The position numbers and the translations under genes were made by a program. From NCBI GenBank assembly GCA_019426215.1, contig CM033405.1, forward strand, positions 30,038,199-30,102,198: a stretch of DNA of 64,000 nt, written 5' to 3'. The notes under the pieces were generated by a model. That model worked only from the letters and a program-made list of their open reading frames with translations. It ran no database searches and had not been told where the DNA came from. Positions 21,610 through 34,218 of the stretch are shown here, one piece after another. This DNA comes from Buddleja alternifolia (lineage: Eukaryota > Streptophyta > Magnoliopsida > Lamiales > Scrophulariaceae). The first letter of the stretch is position 1; each line of letters begins with the position of its first letter.

Positions 21610-23706
21610 TTTGAGAGAGATTAACAAGAAAAATAACTGCAGAAATAAACCAGATTAAATTAGATTACTTGTATTTGACTTAACTAAGAAAAATTAAGGA
21701 CTTAAAATTTATCTTGACTCCCACTGCAGTTTTCGAATCCTACACTCTCATGTGAAAATCGGGAATCATCATTGGCATTGATTCCACAACGGGTATTGAG
21801 GTTCTCAATTAATTACATAGGTTGCAACCTAACCGATTTCTGGCCCATTAAATTAATTGAAGTGATGTCTAACATCAATTTATCCAATAAATATTTCAAT
21901 ACCTTTCCCCATAGTTTATCAAACCGCAACCTAACCGATTTCTAAGCTCGTGAACTACCCGAGTTCATTCCCACTAACTCCTATAATCTAACATTTGAAT
22001 TTCAGCTTGCAACCGAACAGGTTTCTGAGGTGAAATATGTTTTGATTAAGGCATTCCATGCACTTAATAAAATTTCAAATTATTTCTAAATGCATAACCC
22101 CCATAACTGGGAATCATTACACACTTATAGTAATTTTAATTTTAGAAAGCTTAGTGGAGGGCGAGGATGCCACACATCCTTTTCTAGCTCGGTATTATTT
22201 ATTTGGGATAAATTGTCAAACGTTTGGTCTCACTTTGCACATTAGTCAATTTATATAGCGCAACTATCACATATTGAACATGCATAAATTATACTACTAA
22301 TAAATATGCCTATCAATATTAATCATGGAATTAAATAAATAAATCCATTTACACTCGATCATGGACTTTTCTAGAGGGTCCGAACCAATAGGCGATCATA
22401 TGTAACCATAAAGCGGAAAAACAAAACTTTACGGGCTTAAATAATTCTAAATTATTTTACTACAACAACCCATGAAAAGAAAAGTAAATCGAACATAACC
22501 TAAGTCCATAATAGGTGTTTCCATCACATAAGAGATGCTCGCATCAATTAATACATGCTCGCATCAATTAATACATGCTCACAACATTTAATACATGCTC
22601 GCAATATTAAAACACTTATGTTGATATTTAAAATTTTAGTCTAACTAAAAAGTCCTTTATTAATTCCCAACTTTTATATATTATTTATTTCAATTAAAAT
22701 CATTCTAGTCCTACTTGATGACTTAGATATACGAAATTATAAATTAAGTGTATCTACCTTTAATTAAAATAATATTAGTCCACCTAAATGAATACATAAA
22801 ATATGAAATTCTATTTTATTATGATTTAAAACAATCATTAAATGGAAAAAAAATTATTTGATTAAAGAATTAATTATTAATCATCCAAGAAAAATAATAT
22901 AAATTCTATATTCAAATATTCAAGTAATTTCCAAGTTGAGGAAAAATTAATAATATTTAATCCATAAATTAATTATTAATCTCCAAGAAAAATAATTAAT
23001 TATTCTAATTATATATTTTATTTCAATTAATCTTATTGGGCTCGATTTCATCAAACTCAAGTTACCATCCTTTTGGTCTACTTGGATTTAATTCAACTGG
23101 GCTCAAATTAATTAATTAGGAAAAACATGCACACTTTATTAATTTCTATTGGGCTAATTTTAATTAAAAATCAAATCACCTATCCAATGGCCCATTTGGA
23201 ATTAACTAAATTAAGCCCAAACTAATTAAAAGTCGAAATTGATTAAATTTCTTGTTGGCTTAATTAACTTATACCTGGTCATCATCCTTTTGACCCACTC
23301 GGATAATTAAATTTACCCAAACCCAAATTCCAATTTCGACCCAATACATAGCCCATTTACCGACCCGGATCCCGGACCCAAATCAGCAGGTCATGTGTCG
23401 GAACCCACGACCCATCGGGCCGTGTGGCCGAATGGCCAGGCCATGTGCTATGTTGCTGCACGCAGCGCGCACAATGTGCATGCGTGACAGTCAGTTCGGC
23501 GCTCTTCGAGCCCCATTTTTCCTCGTTTCTTGATTTTTTACATAATCAGAAATATACCCAGATTTACTATAAATATAAAAAAATCAAAATCCATGCTTAA
23601 AACCATAAAAATGCAGATTTAATTAACACATAATCGCATGCTTCAAAAACACATATTATGCATATCATAAATCACATAAACACAATTAAATATGCAAATC
23701 AGAGAT
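21610..23706 (-). other. Untranslated leader of copia element 2
   Basis: About 2.1 kb between the PBS and gag ATG. It is AT-rich with no coding signal and contains a short tandem repeat at 22535-22610. Long leaders occur in long-LTR copia elements. Confidence 0.6.
22535..22610. repeat. ~20-bp tandem repeat, four copies
   Basis: The unit GATGCTCGCATCAATTAATA (first two copies near-identical, later ones with ACAACATTT or GCAATATT variants) repeats head to tail inside the element leader. Confidence 0.8.
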
Positions 23707-23707
23707 T

Positions 23708-23720
23708 GGCTCTGATACCA
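23708..23720 (-). promoter_or_regulatory. Primer-binding site of copia element 2
   Basis: TGGTATCAGAGCC on the minus strand lies one base after the 5' LTR, complementary to initiator Met-tRNA. Confidence 0.9.
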
Positions 23721-23721
23721 C

Positions 23722-25249
23722 TGTTGGGTTTCGCGAAAAATCATATAAACGCAGCGGAAGGATTTCAAAAATTTAATTTACAAACCTAAACTTTGATATC
23801 AATGATCGCATGTTCAAATTGACAATTCCGCTTAACGAATAAATACTTACCCGTTGAAGCGAAATGGTTGAAAAAACTAATCTTCACTTGAAACTTGAAT
23901 TGATGAATTCTTGATTTCTTCAATCAACGTATAATCTTCAATTCTTGAATTCTTCGAATTTATTAAATTTGATTCGAACAACGAACTTACGCTGTCTCTA
24001 AATTATCACACACGGATTGATTGACGAAAAATTCCCACTAATTTCTCTAAGGGGACGACGACTAGTATTAGAGAGAAGGAGGACAATTTTTCTTCTTTCT
24101 TTCTAGGAGAGTTATGAAAGTCACTCACTTCTTCTAGGTCAAAGAGTCCTTATATACCTCATGACTTATTGAACAAGACAAAACAAAAGAGCCCTAGTAA
24201 ATTAGGCATCACCGTGGACGCCCAATATGACCTAGTAGATGTCCATTTGGACGCCTTCTTTAAGTCCGGGAATTGTTTTGTTTTAATTAATTTCTTATTC
24301 AATTAATAATTTGTTTTGTCTAATAAATAAATGAAGTAATTAAATAATCAAATTAATTAGATAAATTAATTCATTAATATATTTCCATAGAAAATTAATT
24401 AATAATTAATCTTACCCTTACAATTAATTATTTCATCTAATGAATAATTAATTATTTATTTATCCAATAAATTAAAACTCCTTGAAGAAAAATAGAAACT
24501 CATTTTTCATTTTTCTTTATCAATCCTTTAGCGCGATGCATAACTATCCTTAATATAATACATTGAATAACATGGCATAATATTTTCAGATTTAATTTCC
24601 GATTCGATTTACGAAACAGGCTGTTCCAAACAGATTTTTCCAGAACCGGTACCCTATGTTCAACTATTTTTATAAAATCCCCTATTGACTGAAAAATTCT
24701 GAAATTTGGATGAATTCTCTATAACATGTGTGAAATACTTGATGTCACAAATGCATCTTCAGCATGATGTTTCAGGTCAAAGATTCACTTACACCTATTA
24801 CGCATAATCAGTTCTGTCATTGACAGTCACAAAGTAAAAACCCATGTGACAGAACCGATGTGAGTCTTGTTCGAGCATATCAGTTCTACTAATGTGCCTA
24901 CAATCTTAAGCTCTTACCATCCCATGGTACTAGACTGGCACTCCCATGTAAGACATAAGATTGTACAAGTGTTCTATATCTTTATTTGTCCATTAAAGAC
25001 TTCATTTTACTTGCAAACTTATTTTTAGTAATCAAGATCGATCTCTCTAGTGCCACTCTACCTATCCCATAGGAAGTAGAGGGATCGCACTGAAAACCTG
25101 GACAAAACGTTTTACACTACTTATAGATGCAGATAAGATTTAAGTAAAAATTAAATAATGCCTTTATTAATAATATCGAAATAAGTTAATTACAAGATAG
25201 ATGCCCTATCATTCTATCCTCTATAGCATCTGAGGGCATAATCCTAACA
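23722..25249 (-). repeat. 5' LTR of copia element 2, with a non-homologous patch
   Basis: Matches the other LTR at both ends, but 24538-24732 (about 195 bp) does not match the ~460 bp at the same place in LTR 15893-17674. Breakpoints are at GCGCGA and before AATACTTGATGTCAC. Confidence 0.9.
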
Positions 25250-25254
25250 GTAAA

Positions 25255-26295
25255 TTATAGGAAGTGAGGTCGACACAGAAGGGAATTGTTATGTTGGATG
25301 ACGAGGAGATAGACTGATTTTGTGGTGAGGATAGGGATATAGGTGATGAGGAAAGAGGCCGAGGTGGCATGAGAGGTGACGGTCAGGTGGTTGACGAAGA
25401 TGGGAGAATATGAGGGAAATGTGTGAGGTTAGGGGCTGGATTTAGAGGAAGAGGGAGCCAAGTTCCATGACTAACAATGGGTGGCGAGTTCCTGAGCCTT
25501 GATTTTTCACGAAAAGAAAAGAAGTGTTCGTCAAACTTAACGTGCTGAGCAATGTAAAGACGTTGTGATTCATTATCCGAGCACCGATACCCTTTATGAG
25601 AATGAATGTAATTGAGAAATGCTCAAGGTTTGGACCGAAATCAATTTAATGCTTGTTATAGGGCCTAAGAGATGGAAAACATAAGCAACCAAACACTTTT
25701 AAAAAATTATAATCAGGTGGTGAATTGAAAATAATAGAGTGTGGGCTATTATGATTAGTTAAAGGGGATGCTAGATTTATTAAGAAAACAGATTAAGAAA
25801 ACAGCTGTGTCAAAAACAAACTTCCAAAAACGATACAGGACCAAAGAAGAGGCAAGGAGAGTAAGACCAATTTCAACAATAAGTCGATGGCGACGTTCGA
25901 CACTACTGTTTTGAGCATGAGTATGCGGACTCGTAATGCGATGTTGAATGCCATGAGAAATAAAGTGAGTGCGCAATTTGTGATACTCACCACCGTCATC
26001 AGTTTGAATTGATTTTATTTTAGTATTAAATTGATTTTCAACAAGTTTTTGAAAACATAAAAAATATATGATAAACATCAGATTTATGAGCTAATGGATA
26101 AAACCATACAAATTTTGAAAAATCATCTACGGATATTACAAAAAATTTATGTCCTTCAGATGACAGATGCGTTGAGGGACCACACACATCAGAGAAAATA
26201 AGTTGTAAAATAGAAGTACTTATAGAGGGGGTAGGAGGAAGGTGTAAACGAAACGACTTACCTAATGGACAAAAACGATAAAATTTTCTTATCAC
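25255..26295 (-). pseudogene. Old copia integrase and linker remnant
   Basis: The integrase core is split over two frames. One is S-D-V-C-G-P-S with F-V-I-S-V-D-D-F-S-K at 26295-26038. The other is I-K-S-I-Q-T-D-D-G-G-E-Y with H-A-Q-N-S-S-V-E-R-R-H at 26078-25755. The catalytic E is retained. The stretch 25255-25750 is the degenerate integrase-RT linker of the same element. Confidence 0.82.
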
Positions 26296-26471
26296 TACTA
26301 AAACATAATAATTTATTTTGACGAATTATAGAACTAAGAGTACACGAATTAGGGTCACGTTGGTGCCAAACCGACATCGGTGCACGGACAGCCATAGAAG
26401 CCGAAGCAGTGGTAGGCTCGGTGGAGGATAGTGAATACAATCCGTTATTGCTCGGTTAGGAAAGTAGGACT

Positions 26472-27700
26472 TTATTCGTACTCCGATCCTTCACAAGAAA
26501 AAAAGAGTCCTGAAATTAAAAAAAACCGCGCATTTTCAGTACAAAACTTTTGAACAGAAAGTAAATTTTTAGAAAGATCAAGTTCATGAAGGATATTATT
26601 TAAAAGAAAGGTACCCGATTGTGTGGTAAAGGATGAAGAACCTGTTTGATGAATGGATAAACCACGGCCATTACCAATGTGTGGTTGATCTGGTCCATGA
26701 TATAGAGAAACAAAAGAGAACAAGTGTGCATCAGATGTCACATGGTGAGAAACCACATGTCATGAAACCAATTAACCAAGTGTTGAGTGGACGGGTACGC
26801 ATAGTTAGCTGATGGATGCAATGGGGCAGGCGAGTGTGAGTGAGTGTATGAGAGCGGGTAGGATTGATTATAAGACGAGTAGTGGTGGTGAGGCATAGAT
26901 GGTGGAGGTGGCGGATAATGATGCAGATAAGAAGATGTGAACTATTGTGGATGAGGAAAGGGATGGCGACCACCACAGCCGCATCCTCTGCCCCAAAAAT
27001 TGTTACTGTTGTAGCCCCCACAATTTTGATTAGAGTGTTGGCCGTGTTGGGAAACATTAGCAGATGGTTCGGGTGTAGTGGATTGGATAGCAGTGCTAGG
27101 GTTTGAGTCGAAACATATTCTTCTTGTAGAAATTTTTGCGTAAGGAGAAAGCTAAAAAGGTCAGAGTATGAAGGAAGTTCGGTTTTGGCGGTAAGTGTGG
27201 TGACAGAGTCACGGAATTGAGATCTTAATCCTTTAAATATGTACAGGTTGAAGTCAATACCGATAAGGGGTTGGCCAGCGGCAGCGAGTTCATCAGCGAT
27301 AGATTTGGCGTGTTGATGTAAGACTGGATAGAGGAATCTCCTTATTTAAGGCTTTGAAGTTGCAAGCGAAGTTTCATATTGCGAGCTTGTGATAGGGAGG
27401 TGAAGGCTCGCTCTAGGGTTCACCAAATTGCATGGGAGGAAGTCGTACCGACAACCAGGCGGACAAGTTCCTCGATTAAGGAATTGAGTAATGCACTCAT
27501 AAGAAGATTATCCTGCTGTTCCCATTGAGATAAAAAGGGATTGGGAACAATTTGGTTGGATTCGAAATCAAGATGATGAGAGGGAGAGGAAGGATTTGTG
27601 CCATCAACGTATCCAATGAGATGGAGGCCTTTAATGGAAGGGAGGATTTGCGTACACCATAGGAGGTAGTTTTTAGAGGTGAGTTTGAGAGAGAGAAAAT
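26472..27700 (-). pseudogene. Old copia protease and gag remnant
   Basis: Protease-like S-H-H-V-T-S-D with L-L-N-N-I-L-H-E-L-D-L-S-K-N-L-L-S-V is at 26756-26472. The gag part near 27690-27200 reads K-L-T-S-K-N-Y-L-L-W and G-Y-V-D-G-T-N-P with several stops, ending just short of the LTR inserted at 27709. Confidence 0.75.
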
Positions 27701-27708
27701 GGTGAATT

Positions 27709-29348
27709 TGTTAGGAATCCTCTAGAGCAAAAAACACAGCGGAAGAAATTTTAGGATTCCTAAAGGTGGATCACTTTAACGTGGTTTGATAATTTTCAAG
27801 AGTTTTCCAAAAACTAAACAAAATTGATTTACCTTATCAATTTTGTATTTTGAATACACGTAACAGCAACTCCTTGAGCTCCTGTCTCTAAAGATCCACG
27901 TGAAACGAACGTTCCAAAGATATCCAAAACCTTCCTCTTGATGTGGTGGACGGCTAGGGCAAGGGTTTTGGGATAAGATTCCTTCTTTTTTGTGTGTTAT
28001 GCAATTTGGGTTACAATGACTTGTTAGCATTAGAGTTACCTTATAACTCTAATGACTTAACTAACAAGTTGGAGTCCCCTTGGACTCTATGGTGGCCGCC
28101 CCCTAGGGCTCCAATTGGACGTGGGTGGGCTTTAAGCTGACCCAGTCAACTTAGTCTCCTTTTAATATATTTAATTTAAATCCCATTTAAATCCAATATA
28201 TATATATATATTAATTAATTAATTCCATTTAATTAATTTTCCAATTAAATAATTTAATTTAATCTAATTAAATTAAATATTGAATTTATTAATTTAGCCA
28301 ATAAATCAATACGTCCAATTAATTATATCTTTCTAAAAGATTAACACAAAAAGACATCATGTTCGTTTCTTATAGCGTGACTCTTAAGGTTCGTCTCAAT
28401 TAGCAATGGGAGGAATTACCAAAGGATGTGAATGTCACCTAGTCAGTCCCGTGGACTCACATCGTAACCCAATGGAATACAAAATAAACGAATCATTTAC
28501 GAACCTCTGGACCATAAATACCATATGTGTATAAGCCTTTCAGTGACGTTCCCGATCAAGTGAGAGTCATGGTATATGTCAAACTCTCTAAACTTGATAC
28601 TGTGCATTTGATCATAGCATGATATAATTACCAAACTACCCTCCATGTCCCACAGGAGTTAGTTTCAATGCTTGGCCAAAGACTTATAATTTCATATACC
28701 TATAATCGCACAAGATACTTTCTCATTTACTATCGAGACAATGAATCCTATCTTAGTGATCACTGAACAAGTGCTACTTGACTCATTGAGATCGCACTTC
28801 GAGGTCGGCCCCACCAAAAGGTGAGTTGGGCCTAACTACTCTAGTAACAGATTCAATAGTACTTGTACATTGATCATGAACCCTCAGGTTTAAGACTCAT
28901 GCATACTATTATAGTCAGTAAATCAATCATTGACAGTCACAAAGTAAATACCCATGTGATCGGATTACTGCGAGCCGTGTTCGAATATATCAATTCCATT
29001 GATATATCTATGACACGTGTTCTCACTATCCCATAGTGTTTGACTGACATTCCTTGTCAGAGCATGTATCATACAAGTTGAATCTTAATGCCCAATTAAG
29101 ATTCCTTAACTTGCGAACCCTTTTAAGTGATTAGGAATAAGACTCTCCCCATGCCACTTCTTTATTCCATAAAGGGCGAAGAGTCAACCTCGATACACAT
29201 TGACTATTTGTTCAATACTTATTGATGCCATGGAGTTTTATATGAACAGAATAATAATTGCCTTTATTAATTATCAGTTTGTACAACATAATTGAATACC
29301 CTACACAATCTATGTATCCTCATTGGCATTTAGGGCATATACCTAACA
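27709..29348 (-). repeat. 3' LTR of copia element 4 (1640 bp)
   Basis: Runs from TGTTAGGAATCC to ATACCTAACA. It is related in its terminal and central blocks (T-R-rich regions, CGTGGAC-like and GTGACAGTC-like boxes) to the LTRs of element 2. On the minus strand it is followed upstream by the PPT GCAAGTGCGGGATTG and an RNase H remnant, so it is a 3' LTR rather than a solo one. It truncates the gag end of the old copia. Confidence 0.85.
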
Positions 29349-30003
29349 ATCCCGCACTTGCACTCAATGCCAATTGCTATGGTATCTAATACCCATCTTC
29401 TCAAGATGTCTTTCCAGCACTGCCCATGCCAATGGCTTAGTGAGTGGGTCAGCCACATTGTCCGCTGAGGTTATTTTCTGCACGGCGATGTCGCCTCTTC
29501 CAACGATTTCTCGAATTATATGATATCTCCTCACTATGTGCTTAGATTTGTTGTGAGACCTTGGTTCCCTAACTTGTGCGATGGCTCCATTGTTGTCACA
29601 CCATAGTGGCAACGGTAGCTCCACACTAGGAACAACTCAAAGTTCTGCCATGAACTTTTTTGGTTGCCTCCGAGGCTGCCACATATTCAGCTTCAGTCGT
29701 CGAATCAACAATTGTGCTTTTCTTGAAACTTTTCCAAGACACTGCTCCACCGTTCAGAGTGAATATGAACCCAGAAGTGGATTTTCGGTCATTGATATCT
29801 GACTGGAAATCTGAATCCGTATAACCGTCCACTTTCATTTCTCCATTTCCATATACTGGAATCATATCTTTGGTTCTTCTCTAGTACTTCAAGATAGATT
29901 TCATGGCGATCTCTTTGCCGGGGTTAGCTTGAAACCTACTCACCACGCTCACAGCATAGGCAAGATCTGGCCTCGTGCATAACATCGCGTACATGAGACT
30001 TCG
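29349..30003 (-). pseudogene. RNase H remnant of copia element 4
   Basis: Frames 29865-29626 and 29624-29364 encode Y-T-D-S-D-F-Q-S-D, S-T-T-E-A-E-Y-V-A-A-S-E, L-W-C-D-N-N-G-A-I-A-Q-V and A-D-N-V-A-D-P-L-T-K, broken by a frameshift near 29625. Homology continues to about 30003 and then stops abruptly, so the rest of the element is deleted. Confidence 0.85.
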
Positions 30004-30077
30004 CAGCTGGGATCAAGGTGAATAGGAACAGCAGTTGGTTAACCAATAATTGCGGTTTTAGGACAACTAATACTAAA

Positions 30078-31075
30078 ATTGGACTTTTCGAAACCTATAC
30101 CATCGTATCCAGTATGATACAATTTCGGTACGGTATGGTACGATTTTGCGATATTTTTACTATATAGATCACATGATTTATCTATATATTATCATTTCCA
30201 TTTTTTATGCAAAAAAATCTCAAGAAAAATTATCTATACAATGCACCAAAAGAGAACAAATCTCATCTCTCATCTCAATGCATGTTTCTTTTGCACTTTG
30301 TTCGTAGAAAAAAAGGGGGGGGGGGAAGGAAAAAAAAACTAGACATTGCAATAGAAGAATTTTTTTGAATGAGAACTGATAAATTTATGTTTAGAATTAA
30401 TATGTTCTCTTTTCCTTCAGAAATGTGGTTGTAAGTTGGTTGTTAACTATAACTACTAGGTAATAAAGTAAAAAACAATTGTCAAACTAAATAATTATTA
30501 AAATGATAAGAATGTAAGCTTTTACAATAATAGTTGGAATTATTATAATTGAACGACTATTGAACCCAACTACCATAAAAATCATGGAGATTAAAATTCT
30601 TGTGTTTTGTACCTCAGCCTCGTCTGTTTCCTCAAGTAAGTGTTATAGTCTAATTCACATTCTTGATGTTAGTATTATGATTTGGAGTCTAGGTTTGAAA
30701 TAATTCTAGAAAATAAATGTAATCTATCTTTTAACTACTTGTCAACTTTAATAAAATTTACTTAATTTTTCATATTTCTAAACATCACACATTCCCACAA
30801 ATTTTGGTAAGAAATCAATTTTCTATATATTTGTATCTATAAATTCTAAAACATTATAAATAATATATAATGAATAGTTATATATATATACACGGTTTCG
30901 TACAGTTTTTTACCGGTGTTGAATTTCTAAAACCTAAACCATACCAAAATATTCGGTGCGGTAACGACTCGTACCAAAATCGATAATTTTTAATTAAAAA
31001 AAACCCATTATTTTGGTATAGTACAGTGTGGTATGATCGGTATGGTACGGTTTCAAAAAACCATGAACACCCCTA
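30078..31075. mobile_element. hAT-like element remnant
   Basis: The right end reads GAACACCCCTAG. Inverted, TAGGGGTGTTC is a common hAT-type terminus. It continues inverted into GAAACCGTACCATACCG, which is partly matched at the left (GAAACCTATACCATCG near 30085). Internal GGTACGGTATGGTACG repeats and a poly-G tract (about 30316-30326) are present. No transposase is visible and the left end is uncertain. Confidence 0.4.
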
Positions 31076-31259
31076 GTCTTCATGTCAATGGACTTTAATG
31101 AAATTTAATATTGACAGGTTAGGGGTTTTATTTGTAACTGCTCCAAGTTGGAATTTGATGGTGAAAAAAGGAGGAAAAATCAAATTGGAAGAGTTAGATC
31201 TAAAGTAAGATAACCGTTGACGATATTGGTCGATCAAATGATTGCTAATTTATTTTTAT

Positions 31260-31264
31260 GTTAC
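31260..31264. other. Target-site duplication GTTAC, left copy
   Basis: Repeated exactly at 46866-46870, on the far side of the gypsy element. Confidence 0.88.
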
Positions 31265-31819
31265 TGATGAGCATAAATATCCAATATTTTACTATTTAAT
31301 GGTCAACAGTCAAATTACCAATACTTTATTATTTGATAACAAAATATCTAGTGGATCCGCATATTTTTATAAATGGGTCGGGTTACGATCCGACCCAAAT
31401 TACCGACCCGACGACCAGAATGTCAAAGGTCCAATAATCATTCAGCATGTGTCCAGGTCCAACTAGCCCAGATGTCACATCAGGAATAGTGGCTGCCTCA
31501 TCTCCTATAAATACTCAGTCAAATTCATTTATGAGGGGGACCAGTAATAAATTCCCACTCAATACTCTCCAGATTTACTTCGTTTTTATTTTCTTATCCA
31601 TATAGTCAGAATATTTAGCCTCGTATAGTACGAAGCAAATACGTATACTTTAATTCCTCTTTTTGAACTACGTTTAGAATTGATCATATTCAATTGGGTA
31701 CGTAGGCTACTTGACTTCGTCAAGTTTAGTCTATAATCTAGTTTAATAGTTATACTAGTTCGACCCATTTAGGTCGTCGATCTAGTTTGAATTAGCCCAG
31801 TGATAATCAAGCTAAATCA
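31265..31819 (+). repeat. 5' LTR of gypsy element
   Basis: TGATGAGCATAAATATC...GCTAAATCA, matched by 46301-46865. It contains a TATAAATACTC box near 31506-31516 followed by GAGGGGGACC, a plausible LTR promoter. Confidence 0.9.
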
Positions 31820-31821
31820 TT

Positions 31822-31837
31822 TGGCGCCATCTGTGGG
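31822..31837 (+). promoter_or_regulatory. Primer-binding site of gypsy element
   Basis: TGGCGCCATCTGTGGG starts two bases after the 5' LTR, the usual form in plant Tat-type gypsy elements. Confidence 0.85.
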
Positions 31838-31872
31838 AAAACTTTTTTAGGTTCATTGGTATTGTTGATATT

Positions 31873-32897
31873 ATGGAGAAAACAAGTCAAAGACAAGGAA
31901 AAACTATGATGGTAGAATCTCAGGAGTCACTATAGAGGAAACCTCCGCCGATTCCCGAAATGGAGAAGCCCCAAGATAGGCTGATTACGATGACCGAAGC
32001 TGAGTTTAACAGAAGAATGCATAAATGGGGGTAGAAGTTTCTCCAAGAACAGTTGACTAAGTTGCCAGCAAAACCAAATGTGGGGACTGCCCATCCTACC
32101 CGAGCCACTTAAGAAAGGCAATTCCAGGAACTCGACCTGGAAAGGAAATGAGAGAAAGATGGCCGCAATACGAGGGCATTCCGATGGCTATTTCACGAAC
32201 CTGACCCACGAAGGGAATAGGGCGAAATAAGTCAAGGTGAAAGGGATAGAAAGGAGCCCACACAAAGCACTAAGCGATGCAAATTCGGGGCAGCGTACTA
32301 GAGTTCGAGTTGAGATGAGGCCAGAGTTAGAGCCTAGAGAGATAAGGCAGGACGAGGTAGCACAGAGACGAATTGTCCCAGTCTCAGCGCTACAGCGTCG
32401 TAATTCACCTTTTTATGTGAACATATTGTCGAAAGGAATTCCATTAAATTTTAAAGTACCAGACTTATGAGAACATGTGATTTTACTTTTGAGACAATGA
32501 TGGTGTTGCATAATTTGAGTGATGCGGTGAATGCAAAGATATTTCTAACAACCTTTGTAGGTCTTGCACAGGATTCGTTTATCAATCAGCCTCCAGGCAC
32601 AATTACCTCGTATGAGCAGTTTGTTCGTAAAATTGAGAATCACTTTGCAAGTAAAGCACGAACTGCGAAATTGGTTTCTACTCTCTTCGGAATAAAGCAG
32701 TTAGATGATGAGACGTTGAAGAAGTTTGTGGCAAGGTTCAACGACGAAGCTTTGCATGTCCAGGGTGTGCAGCACAAAGTAATCCAACAATTGTTCATCC
32801 ATTGTCTAAAAGAAGGACCATTGGCTAGAGCTTTGATACAAAATCCTCCAGTAGATCAAGAAAGAATGATGATTATGGAGAGGCAATATATCCACGA
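31873..32897 (+). pseudogene. Gypsy gag, 5' portion
   Basis: The first ATG after the PBS (31873) opens a frame with several stops. The well-preserved Retrotrans_gag core lies at 32467-32897: F-E-T-M-M-V-L-H-N-L-S-D-A, F-I-N-Q-P-P-G-T-I-T-S-Y-E-Q-F, L-K-K-F-V-A-R-F-N-D-E-A, then E-R-Q-Y-I. It breaks off at about 32897, where array sequence begins. The following zinc-knuckle part resumes at 42787. Confidence 0.85.
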
Positions 32898-34218
32898 AGG
32901 CACTATTTAGTTTTTCACTTAACTCTTTTCTGCATCCATAAGTCTTGTAAAATGCTTTGCCCGTGTTTTCAGTTCAATCCCTCTACTTCCTATGGGATAG
33001 GAAGAATGGCACGAGAGAGATTGACCTTGATTAATAAAACTAGTTCACAAGTAATTTGAAGTATTTTAAGGACAAATAAAGAATTCAAATACTTGTAGAA
33101 TCTTAGCTCCGACATGGGAGTGCCAGCTGAAAACCATGTGATGGTTGGAGCTTAAGACTTTAGGCACATTAGTGGAACTGATATGATCGAACACGACTCG
33201 CATCGGTTCTATCACATGGGTATTCACTCTATGACTGTCAATGACAGAACTGATTATGCTTAATAGGTATACACGAACCTTTGACCTGAAGTATCAGGCT
33301 GAAGATGAACTTGTGATGTCAAGTCTTTCACTAGACTAGTTAGACCTAATTCACCCGTTGGTGGAGTCGACCTCGAAATGATGACTTGCTCGACAAGTGG
33401 TAGTCTTAGCAGATATCTAATTTGGGATTTGTTATCTCATAAGTAAAATACAATGTACCCTATGTGATTATAGATAAATAGAGATCAAAGTCTCTGGCCA
33501 AAGCAAAAGAGACAATTGTGCTAGGCACTTAATCGATCTCAATGATCTCGTATTATTATAATTTATACATATGGTCAAGTCCAGTGAGTTTGACATAACC
33601 ATGACTCTCACTTGATTGGGGAACGTGAACAAAGGGTCTATACATATATGGTATTTACGATTGGAAGGTTGTGGAATGATCCATTCAATCGTATTTCATT
33701 TGGGCAACGAAGTGGGCCACGTGACTGGCTAGGTGTTACCACTTCCTTTGATTTCCTCTCATTACCAAATGAAGCCAACCTAAAGAGTCGCGCTAAAGAA
33801 TTGATGAAGAAAATTGAAAAGGATTTTTATTTTATTTTTGGAGAGATTTAATTTATTGGATAAGTTAAATAATTAATTAATTACTTATTGGATAAGATAA
33901 TTAATTAAAGGGATTAATCCAAAAAAAAACCCTGTGCCAATGTGAAATTGCAAAAAAACACATGTGTTAACGAAATAGGCTAAAAACGACCATGTGTTAT
34001 TAAAAATCCGGGCCCCATGGGACGCCTATTAGGGCTAGTTGGATGATCAATTTGGTCTCTCTTTTTTTTGTCTTGGTCAATAAGTCATTGAGATATAAAA
34101 GACTTCTCTTGACTTTGACCAAGACAATTAATTGAATTACAATTCATTGTAACTCTCTAAATAATAGAAGAAGAAACATCTCCTCCAACTCTATACACTA
34201 GCTGTCGACCATTTATGA

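Larger units (their letters stand above)
15893..25249 (-). mobile_element. Long-LTR Ty1/copia element 2, nested in an older copia
   Basis: The LTRs are 15893-17674 (1782 bp) and 23722-25249 (1528 bp), TGTTGGGTTTC...ATCCTAACA, with a perfect GTAAA duplication. The PBS complementary to initiator Met-tRNA lies next to the right LTR and the PPT next to the left, so the element is on the minus strand. Gag, protease, integrase, RT and RNase H are in copia order but interrupted by several stops. Long LTRs and the R-S-H-N-K-S-K RNase H type suggest an Angela-like lineage (inference). It is the same family as the array at 32.9-42.8 kb and the LTR at 27709. Confidence 0.93.
14400..27708 (-). mobile_element. 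Old Ty1/copia element (Retrofit/Ale-like) split by a younger copia
   Basis: Pol remnants at 14435-15814 (RNase H and RT) and 25755-26295 (integrase), then protease and gag at 26472-27700, are all on the minus strand. They become continuous once 15893-25249 is removed. The gag end is cut by another LTR at 27709. The gag motif K-L-T-S-K-N-Y-L-L-W resembles the Retrofit/Ale group (inference). The element carries frameshifts and stops throughout. GGGGGTG at about 14420-14428 may be the polypurine tract, but its LTRs were not resolved. Confidence 0.8.
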
